DNA of 23,203 bases from Chrysochromulina parva. Its lineage: Eukaryota; Haptophyta; Prymnesiales; Chrysochromulinaceae. Position numbers and translations under genes: made by a program. The notes below the pieces were generated by a model. That model ran no database searches, had not been told where the DNA came from, and was given only the letters and a program-made list of their open reading frames with translations. Of this stretch, positions 8,571-15,610 are shown piece after piece. Position 1 is the first letter of the stretch. Each line of letters starts with the position of its first letter. Location of the stretch: assembly GCA_002887195.1 (NCBI GenBank), contig PJAB01000606.1, forward strand, positions 1 to 23,203, written 5' to 3'.

Positions 8571-9643
8571 AGTGCATAATGCGAGAAGGTGCAGCATTTG
8601 CACCGCACAAGCTTGTAACGGTTCTTCCTCGTCTCTGCTGCCGCCGCCTTCTCCGCCGCCGCCATTAGCTCGGTCGCCATGATCTCGGCCGCCGCCGCCG
8701 CCTCGGCCGCCGCCTTCACCGCCGCCGCCGCTGCCTCGGCCGCCGCCGCTTCGGTCGCCGCCGCCTCCTGCGTCTTGTACACTCGTTCAGCGTCGAGGTT
8801 AGCAGCGAGGTTAGCAGCAAGCTGGCGGTCGGCCGCCGCCTTGGCCGCCGCCGCCGCTGCCGCCTCGGCCGCCGCACCTGCCGCCGCACTCTCCTCCATG
8901 GGCGCTCCGAAGAGGAGTCGACCGAGAAAGCTTCGCAGCCCGGAGAGCAAACTGCTCTCCTCCACTATCACCGCGAGCTTGGGCGTCGTCGCGCCCCCCT
9001 CCTTCGCCTTCTGCATGCATGCGCAGAATTCGTCAAAGTCGATCTCGCCGGAGCGGTTGGCATCGACCTCGACCACGATCGCGTCGAGCTCCTCCGCGCT
9101 CAGGTTCTGGCCGAGCGCACTCATCATTTCGCCCAGCTCGCTCGTGGAGACGGTGCCACTGCCGTCCTTGTCGAAGACGGAGAACGCCTCCTTGTAAGAT
9201 GCGAGCGCCTCCGCGGAGATCGCGGGCGCTGGAGCTACCGCGGGCGCTGGAGCTACCGCGGGCGCTAGGGCAGGCGCAACCACCTCGGGAACCACCTCGG
9301 CAACGGGCTCCGCCGCCGCGCGCAGTGCTGCGGCCGTGGGCGCGGGCAGGTCGAGGTTGGCCAGCCATGCGGGCACAGCCTTGCTCGTATCTAGACCGGC
9401 ACTGCGGGCATCCGCGAGGACGCCAGCAGCGACGGGCGCGGGCGCGGCCGCCACCACATCGGTCGACGGCTTTGCCACCGGCTTTTCCTCCTCGGTCGCC
9501 ACTACCTCGGCCGGGGGCACAATTACGTTGGCGGTCGGCGGCGCCGACCTGAGCACTGGAGCCTCCTCGGCGGCAATAGGCTTGAGCTCCTCCGGCTTCG
9601 CTGGGTCTGCGATGACAACGGGGGTAGAAGAGGCGCAGCCCAT
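8525..9643 (-). CDS. N-acylated EF-hand protein with Ala-rich helix and Cys-rich tail
   Basis: A single ORF of 372 aa. ATG 9643 is chosen because it gives MGCASS, a classic N-myristoylation plus palmitoylation signal; upstream codons lack ATG. Residues 10-145 are Pro/Ala/Val/Glu-rich and disordered-looking. An EF-hand pair follows, with loops DKDGSGTVSTSE (158-169) and DANRSGEIDFDE (194-205), both with calcium ligands intact. Residues 250-340 are an Ala/Glu-rich helix or coiled coil. The tail has clustered cysteines (348, 350, 351, 359, 362, 365), possibly zinc binding. The likely role is a membrane-tethered calcium sensor; targets are unknown. The Ala-rich part produces long shadow ORFs on the other strand. 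The 3' end is duplicated downstream, so the C-terminus may be longer if spliced. Confidence 0.85.
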   Translation of the reverse strand: MGCASSTPVVIADPAKPEELKPIAAEEAPVLRSAPPTANVIVPPAEVVATEEEKPVAKPSTDVVAAAPAPVAAGVLADARSAGLDTSKAVPAWLANLDLPAPTAAALRAAAEPVAEVVPEVVAPALAPAVAPAPAVAPAPAISAEALASYKEAFSVFDKDGSGTVSTSELGEMMSALGQNLSAEELDAIVVEVDANRSGEIDFDEFCACMQKAKEGGATTPKLAVIVEESSLLSGLRSFLGRLLFGAPMEESAAAGAAAEAAAAAAAKAAADRQLAANLAANLDAERVYKTQEAAATEAAAAEAAAAAVKAAAEAAAAAEIMATELMAAAEKAAAAETRKNRYKLVRCKCCTFSHYALCDACPRCHDAAPRG

Positions 9644-10221
9644 GGCTATTTTGGGGTTCGGTGTTCTGCGAGCGAGGAGCCACACGGGATGCGTCAACAA
9701 TTCGCGCCGGCCGCGCCCGGCGATCGACGGCAAACGCAGCGGAAATGCGAGGAACGCGGCATCGAGGTTCGCGGGTGCCAAGAATTTTCCTTCACACACC
9801 GCGCCGTATCGAGCAGCATTGCGTATTCTCACGACGCGCACACACACCGGACCCCCTAGCACAAGGGCCTCTATCGCTCGTTTTTCGGGGGTTCCTCAAT
9901 GTAGAGACCAATTGGTAGATACATGTACACAAAATCACAAATCGCGAGTGGCGAATGATGATGTACGTTGATGTATGATGCTGTACGATGTACGATGGTA
10001 TCCAGTGAATCTTCGCTTGATCGCTTGTATCTTCGCCGAGTTACAAACGAACGCCTCACGCAAGGCCGCAGAATAGCCGCAGAAATCAGTTGGTCCGCCC
10101 GGCTCCCCCTGCAGCCTGGCACGCCTGTTCGAAAGTATCTTGATTCGCGCGGTGAACCGGCGAAGTCAGACTGTGCAGAGACGCGACACAGAAACATAAA
10201 CCGTCAGGATTGTTGTAGAAC
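9644..10221. other. intergenic between two minus-strand genes
   Basis: This 578-bp stretch holds the promoter and 5' UTR of the EF-hand gene and the 3' end of the DUF4116 gene. It includes ATGTACGATG-type short repeats at about 9960-10000. The EF-hand reading frame stays open up to about 9862 but has no ATG, so I treat it as UTR. No RNA gene seen. Confidence 0.45.
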
Positions 10222-11730
10222 CTATTCATCCTCCTCGGTGTCGTCAATGATGATCGGGTTTCGCTCTGCGGCCTTGTTAAGAAGCTCTCGCGCCAGGAGC
10301 CGGCTCGCCTTGTCGTTCCGTTCGGGGCATTTTTTCAGGCACGGAAGGGCGCCCGGGCACTCTTTACGACAATGGTAGCAAAAGGTGAACCAAGAGCCCC
10401 CAGTATGATGAGGCGAGCGGCAGGTGATCATGTTGCACCCTTGCTCGCTCACGGGGACGCCACATCTGCACGATGGACAGTTGATGTCGCCGTTGAGAAA
10501 GTCTTCTTGCTTGATGGTTGGCGCCGCTGCGCGGCGGGCCGACGTCCGAGGCTCCAAAGTGCGCTTCAAACCTTTCCTCTTCGGCGTGCCCACGCTTGGG
10601 TCAAGTCGGGATGGAGCCTTGCGGATGCGGCGGAAGGGAAAACTCTCAACATCGACCGCCTCTGCCTGCAGGCTGACGTTTCGCTCGGCGAGGGACGTTT
10701 CGCCCTCGAAAGCCACCTCGCCATCGCCGTCCAAAACGGTTCCCTCCACATCTTGCATGCTAACCTCCACGTGGACTGCGTCTGCTAGTTGCCTAATTTG
10801 GGACGAGTGGCCGCCCGCCTCGTCTGCGAGTAGGCGACGCTCTCCCTCTCCAAGGACTAGTGCTGAGGCGTCGGCGGCCTCAGAGGAGGAAGCTAGTGCA
10901 GAGCCGGTTGGCTGCGTCTTCGCCTGCGTGTCAGCGCCCTTGACGGCCTTGAGCTCGGCTAACAGGACCGCTTCTTTGCGCTTCGAGGCAGCCTCTCTGA
11001 TCTCGCGATCGGCCTGCAGCTCGACAGAAGCGTATGCGAGCGCCCTGCCGTCCTGCTGCACGGCCGCAAGCACCACCTCGCGATAAACTTCACGATCGGC
11101 CTGCAGCTCGGCAGAAGCGTATTTGAGCGCACAGCCGTCCTGCTGCACGGCCGCAAGCACCACCTCGCGATCGGCCTGCAGCTCGGCAGAAGCGTATGCG
11201 AGCGCCCAGCCGTCCTGCTGCACGGCCGCAAGCACCACCTCGCGATCGGCCTGCAGCTCGGCAGAAGCGTATGCGAGCGCCCAGCTGTCCTGCTTCACGG
11301 CTGCAAGCACCACCTCGCGATAAACCTCACGATCGGCCTGCAGCTCGACAGAAGCGTATGCGAGCGCCCAGCCGTACTGCTTCACGGCTGCAAGCACCAC
11401 CTCGCGATCGGCCTTGAGCTTGGCAGAAGCGTAATCGAGCGCCCAGCCGGCCTGCTTCACGGCTGCAAGCACCACGTCGCGATCGGCCTTCAGCTCGACA
11501 GAAGCGTATTTGAGCGCCCAGCCGTCCTGCTTCACGGCTGCAAGCACCACCTCGCGATCGGCCTGCAGCTTGGCAGAAGCGTATTTGAGCGCCCAGCCGT
11601 TCGGCTTCACGGCTGCAAGCACCACCTCGCGATCGGCCTTCAGCTTGGCAGAAGCGTATCTGAGCGCCCTGCCGTCCTGCTTCACGGCCGCAAGCACCAA
11701 CTTGCGACGATGCACCTCGCGACGATGCAT
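10222..11730 (-). CDS. DUF4116-repeat protein with IBR/RING2-like zinc module
   Basis: An intronless ORF of 502 aa. Residues 1-241 are nine tandem units of 25 residues of the form REVVLAAVKQDGWALKYASA plus ELQAD; units 6 and 9 carry an extra REVY. This matches the DUF4116 pattern, found in many protists and of unknown function. A Lys/Glu-rich link, an acidic Ala/Ser region and a basic stretch (PKRKGLKR, possible nuclear signal) follow. Residues 418-468 have cysteines at 418, 421, 423, 432, 437, 451, 454, 458, 464 and 468 with GCNMITC and FCYHC, resembling the IBR or RING2 fold of RBR ubiquitin ligases. No RING1 is visible, so E3 activity is only a guess. The tail is acidic (DDTEEDE). The gene is divergent from the LETM1-like gene. 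Confidence 0.82.
   Translation of the reverse strand: MHRREVHRRKLVLAAVKQDGRALRYASAKLKADREVVLAAVKPNGWALKYASAKLQADREVVLAAVKQDGWALKYASVELKADRDVVLAAVKQAGWALDYASAKLKADREVVLAAVKQYGWALAYASVELQADREVYREVVLAAVKQDSWALAYASAELQADREVVLAAVQQDGWALAYASAELQADREVVLAAVQQDGCALKYASAELQADREVYREVVLAAVQQDGRALAYASVELQADREIREAASKRKEAVLLAELKAVKGADTQAKTQPTGSALASSSEAADASALVLGEGERRLLADEAGGHSSQIRQLADAVHVEVSMQDVEGTVLDGDGEVAFEGETSLAERNVSLQAEAVDVESFPFRRIRKAPSRLDPSVGTPKRKGLKRTLEPRTSARRAAAPTIKQEDFLNGDINCPSCRCGVPVSEQGCNMITCRSPHHTGGSWFTFCYHCRKECPGALPCLKKCPERNDKASRLLARELLNKAAERNPIIIDDTEEDE
10999..11715 (-). repeat. 75-bp coding tandem repeat (nine DUF4116 units)
   Basis: Nine near-identical 75-bp units, two of them with a 12-bp insert, encode the DUF4116 array. 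Neighbouring units differ by only a few bases, which suggests recent unit duplication or gene conversion. Unit 1 (nearest the start) is the most diverged. Confidence 0.9.
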
Positions 11731-12010
11731 CGCGTATTCGGCCTGCTGGGTGCAGCTGAACAGAAATCGCGAGGCGGGCCTCGTCTCTCTTCTTGCACCG
11801 GGGGACTCTCTTCGTCAAAAGAAAAAGGCAAGTCATGTGGCGACGTTGTGTGGTGTTCTGGATGGCAAGCATGGGCACAATGCATGCAGCTCGGTCGCGC
11901 CGGCGCCTCGGGAGCCCTCATTCACACCCTCTGAACTCCTTCGACGCAGCGAGAGATCTGGTTCTTGAGGATTTCGCGGCAGCCTGCCGAAAAGAGACAC
12001 CACACGCGCT
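11731..12010. promoter_or_regulatory. divergent promoter region
   Basis: A 280-bp spacer between the start of the DUF4116 gene (minus) and the start of the LETM1-like gene (plus). Both must be transcribed from within it unless upstream untranslated exons exist. I see no clear TATA box or shared motif, so this is placed by position only. Confidence 0.4.
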
Positions 12011-15000
12011 ATGGAGCGCGTCATCTTGCTGCCCCTGTTCTTTACGACCGCCTCCGCCGCAGTGCGTGTGACCGTCGGCGCGAACAGCGCGCTGCGTGCG
12101 TCGCCGCTCGGGCTGCGCGCGCTGCGCGACCTCGGGCTCGTGAGCCAGCAGCTGCGCGAGCTGCAGGAGCTCGTGCAGCCTGCGGCCGAGCAGGGGTGCA
12201 AGGCGCCGACGCAGGCGAGCGAGATCGCGTCGCTGCGTGCGGTGCTCGACGGCGGCATAGTGTCGCTCACCGGCTCGCTGGGCGAGCTGACCGCCTCCAT
12301 CGAGGCGGCCAGCCGGAGCGCGCCGGCGCCGCTGCCGCTGGCGACGACGAGTGAGGCGGCGGCGCCGGCGAGCCTCAAGACGCTGTGCGAGCAGGCGAGC
12401 CGGCTGCACCGGACGGTGCAGAAGCAGCGCGAGTACATCCTCGTGCTCGAGGAGCAGGAGGGCGGCGCTGCCGAGCGCACGCGTGAGGTCTTCGACGGCC
12501 TCGACACCGACGGCAACGGTCAGCTCGAGTGGTCCGAGTTTGAGGCGGGCGCGGCGGCGCTGCTGTCGCCGGACGCGCTCAAGGACGCGACGTACACGCA
12601 GGAGCTCAAGGAGGCCTTCGAGCGCGCCGACGCCAGCAACGACGCCTCCCTCTCGTACGAGGAATTCGTCACTCTGATGTCTTCGATGCGCGACGATCAG
12701 CTAGGGCCGTTGAGGGCGTCCTTCTCGGAAGGTGCGCGCTGATGGCCGCTGATGGCCGACGAGTGCCACTGATGACCCACGATGGCCAATGATTGCCACT
12801 GCGTGCCCTTGAGTGAACTCTGAGCGCACCTTGTCCCCTGCACCCTAATTTGGCAGGTCTGGAGCAACTGCTCGCGGTTTCGCTGCAGATGATCGCCCTC
12901 ACGCTCTCCTCCGAGCTCTCGACGGGGCTGGGCACACTCCCGCCCGGGCGTGCCCAGCAGCTCGCGCTGTACATCGACCGCTGGTGCGATATCGAGGCCC
13001 GCGCAGAGGTGTGAACCCCTGACGAACCCCTGACGAGCCCACGCCACGCTCGCCACTGACGAACCCCTGACGAACCCCTGACGAGCCCCGGACGAGCCCA
13101 CGCCTCGGACGCCACTGACGAACCCCTGACGAACCCCGGACGGCCCACGCCTCGGACGCCAGCGTTCGCCTCGAGCACACCGCCCCCGCAGAGGCACCGC
13201 CCCTGCATGCAAGTGCTCACCACGGCGCCCTTTTTCCCACAGGTGGCGTTCGCCTCGGCGGGCGCGGTGCCTCGAGTGCAGCGCAGCTCGAAGGTCGAGG
13301 AGGGCTTCTTTGGATCGTCTGCGGAGGTCTGCGTGCCAGCCGAGTGTGTGCTGGTGCCGAGCTCGGGCGAGGAGGTGTGAATAACTGACGAACCCTTGAC
13401 GAACCCCTGACGAACCCCTGCCATTTTCGGGCGTGGAGGTGGCTGCGGAGGCGTTCGCAAAGGCACCGCCCCGGCATGCAAGTGCTCACCACGGCGCCCT
13501 CACCCCACAGGTGGCTGCGGAGGCGTTCGTGGAGATGGTCGATACCGGTGTCGTGACCCCCACCGCTAGCGCCGCCATCTCCCCAGCCGCCGCCGAGCCT
13601 TCCACAGCTGTCGTCGGCGCTCCACCGGCTGCGGACTCGTCGGTGCGGACTGCGGACTCGTCGGTGCGGACTGCGGACTCGTCGGTGGAGGCTGCGATCC
13701 TGTTCGAGTCGCTTCTCACCGAGGTGGGTACACCTGATTGCACATGGCACCTGAATGCATGTGATTGCACCTGATTGCATGCAGGTGGGAGCCCTAGCCG
13801 GGGAGCTCTCTCTCCCCAACATGTGATGGCACCTGAATGCATGTGATTGCACCTGATTGCATGCAGGTGGGAGCCCTAGCCGGGGAGCTCTCTCTCCCCA
13901 ATGCCGCAAGCGCCGACAGCCCAGTACAGCGCCTGGGCCGCTCCATTCGCTTTGCCGTCAGCTCCCTTCGCCAATCGCTCGGTTTCTGTGCGCGCGGCAT
14001 ACGGATCCTGTGTCGTGATCTAGTCGAGGTGGCGCTGCTGCTGCGCACGTTCACCCAAGGCAAGCCTCTCAAATCCGCTGACGTCCAGGTGGGTGCTACT
14101 GATGACACCTGATGACACGTGATGACCCCTGATGACCCCTGATGACCCCTGATGACCTCTGATGACCTTTGATGACCCCTGATGACCCCTGATGACCCCT
14201 CATCCCGCCAGGTGGTGCGCCGTACTCTCGTCGACCTGATGGCACTGGTGCCGTACACCATCATCATGATCATCCCCCTCTCGCCGCCCGGCCACGTGTT
14301 TGCATTCTCGCTGATGAAGAAGTGCTTCCCGGCCGCCATCCCGTCGCCCTTCACCGCGCAGCGTCAGGTGTGCTCGCGGCGTTTCGTCACTGATTGATAC
14401 GTTTCGTCACTGATTGATACGTTTCGTGCTCGCGGCGTTTCGTCACTGATTGATACGTTTCGTCACTGATGGATCCGGGTTCGCCACTGATGGCGGTTGC
14501 CTAATAAGCGCGGATCGTCCCTGAAGAAACTCCGGCTGATGAGCACCAGAGTGCCGCTGAGGACGCCCTGATGAGCTCCAGAGGAGTGCCTCTGATGACT
14601 GGCTGATTGCGCCTGATGAGCTCCAGAGGAGTGCCTCTGATGACTGGCTGATTGCGCCTGATGTGGCAGGACATTTACGAGATCTACACGCGCATTGCAC
14701 TCGAGGCTCAGGCGAACGCGCCTCCGCGTGATCCAATTAAGCAGCTCATCAAGCTCACCTTCGGCCAACTGCCAAAGCTGTTACAGAAGCCCGCTGCTGC
14801 CGCCGCCGCCGTCCCTCCCGGCGCCACCATCAGCGCCGCCAAGGGCGCCGTGGCGGGCGCCGTGGCTAAGGCGGCCGGTCAGGCGGCGGTGCCGCTGAAG
14901 CCACCGGCAGGCTTCGCATGGTCGGAGGGTGTGAATGTTGTGGGTGTGAATGGTCTGCCGTCCTCCCCCGCCTCCGCCGCGAGTGCGAGTGCGAGTGCGG

Positions 15001-15236
15001 CCGTTGCGGGTGTGAACGCTGCGGGTGTGAACGCTACGGCCGCTGCGGCCGCGCGGCCAGACGCGCCGCCGCAGGCGTCGGTGCTCGTGTCGAGGGTGGC
15101 GGCGGCGGGCACGGCGGTGCCGCGTGGCTTGGACCGCGCAAAGCAGCCCCTCGGTAGCGCCCTTGGTAAGGTGCGCAGCTGGGTGCGTCAAAGGGGCGGC
15201 GCCGGCGGCGGCGCGCCTGGCGCCACCACCGACTGA
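12011..15236 (+). CDS. EF-hand / LETM1-like membrane protein (seven exons)
   Basis: Exons: 12011-12731, 12857-13008, 13243-13374, 13511-13723, 13867-14088, 14212-14367, 14670-15236, joining in frame to 720 aa. The N-terminus (MERVILLPLFFTTASAAVRV) looks like a targeting or signal segment. A helical region precedes an EF-hand pair: loop DTDGNGQLEWSE (165-176) and a weaker loop DASNDASLSYEE (207-218). A Ser/Ala linker has a triple ADSSVRT repeat. Exons 5-7 (residues about 425-560) match the LETM1 core: VRRTLVDLMALVPYTIIMII, then PSPFTAQRQDIYEIYTRIAL, with one membrane segment near 486-510. LETM1 proteins act in cation/proton exchange of the mitochondrial inner membrane, and plastid relatives exist. 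EF-hands before the core rather than after it are unusual. The C-terminus is Ala/Gly-rich. Most acceptors are followed by GTGG or GTCT. Confidence 0.82.
12732..12856 (+). other. LETM1-like gene intron 1
   Basis: A 125-nt GT-AG intron with diverged CTGATGGCC and GAGTGCCACTG units. The acceptor TTTGGCAG is followed by GTCTGG. The split Gly codon keeps the frame from the EF-hand region into exon 2. Confidence 0.85.
13009..13242 (+). repeat. intron 2: TGACGAACCCC minisatellite plus introner-like family A
   Basis: A 234-nt intron. The 5' part is a run of CTGACGAACCC and GGACGAGCCCA units. The 3' part carries a copy of the downstream exon text GCGTTCGCCTCG (about 13161-13172; exon copy from 13246), then CATGCAAGTGCTCACCACGG (about 13206-13225) and TTTTTCCCACAG. 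Confidence 0.85.
13375..13529 (+). repeat. intron 3: minisatellite, fossil junction and family A end
   Basis: The intron is 13375-13510. After three TGACGAACCCC units it contains, at about 13427-13457, TCGGGCGTGGAG followed by the exact 19-bp start of exon 4. That is a near copy of the spliced exon 3/exon 4 joint (exon 3 ends TCGGGCGAGGAG). Then come CATGCAAGTGCTCACCACGG and CACCCCACAG, and the real exon 4 start at 13511. Confidence 0.88.
13724..13901 (+). repeat. intron 4 with 82-bp tandem duplication of acceptor and exon 5 start
   Basis: The intron is 13724-13866. A segment of about 74 bp from 13746, covering the intron 3' end, acceptor GCATGCAG and 33 nt of exon 5, recurs from 13828. Two good acceptors exist. 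Only the second leads into the open exon, although the first also opens onto the same coding text for about 33 nt before meeting intron sequence. Confidence 0.9.
14089..14211 (+). repeat. intron 5, TGATGACCCC minisatellite
   Basis: A 123-nt intron made of about nine 10-bp TGATGACCCC units. It starts CAG|GTGGGTGC and exon 6 starts CAG|GTGGTGCG, so borders share a near copy. Confidence 0.88.
14368..14669 (+). repeat. intron 6 with two short tandem repeat blocks
   Basis: A 302-nt intron. The 5' block repeats CGTTTCGTCACTGATTGATA about four times (14385-14470). The 3' block is a tandem pair with 44-45 bp period (about 14567-14660) built around GATGAGCTCCAGAGGAGTGC. The acceptor GATGTGGCAG is followed by GACATT, not GT, and joins PSPFTAQRQ to DIYEIYTRIAL as expected for LETM1. 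Confidence 0.85.
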
Positions 15237-15610
15237 GAGAAAGCGGAGAGAGGAGACCAGGAAAGCAGAGAGGAAACAAGAGGTGTTGAGACTTGAGAGC
15301 GCGGTGTCGTAAGCGCTGTATACGTACCAAGCGTTAAGTACGAGTGCGTGGATCTGTGGATGCTAGGGCGAGAGCGGGTGAGCGGCCCGCGATTGCGAGA
15401 GCCACCTGTGATGGGCGCCGACCACTTATTCAGGAAAGGGACAACGAGACCCGACCGAATGGGAGCTGCGAGTTGCTTGTCATGTATCTTCGTTTCGCAG
15501 AATGCACGCATCGGCGCCGTGTCGACACGACGCGCCGCCGCGGAGAGCCGGCGCGCTCGCTCGGCCCCGCGAAGGGCCGAAGACGCCTGTGTGTTCCTCT
15601 CCCTGTACCG
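15237..15610. other. spacer between LETM1-like and MSH4 genes
   Basis: A purine-rich strand (15237-15295, GAGA/GGAAA type) directly after the LETM1-like stop, then the presumed MSH4 promoter and 5' UTR. The MSH4 frame is open upstream to about 15344 with an in-frame ATG at 15482, so an N-terminal extension is possible. Family conservation begins only after 15611. Confidence 0.45.

Noticed and set aside
8679..9552. Plus-strand Ala/Ser- and Arg-rich ORFs opposite the EF-hand gene
   Set aside because: Antisense shadow of Ala-rich coding sequence; the minus strand has two intact EF-hand loops and an acylation signal.
10222..11730. DUF4116 gene as an integrated viral gene
   Set aside because: DUF4116 repeats also occur widely in protist genes and nothing viral flanks it; kept only as a question in the findings.
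12669..13909. Long minus-strand ORFs (about 230-270 aa) over the LETM1-like introns
   Set aside because: They run across repeat arrays and exon antisense sequence, have repeat-derived composition (GVRQGFVRGSS) and no recognisable domain; the plus strand explains the region fully.
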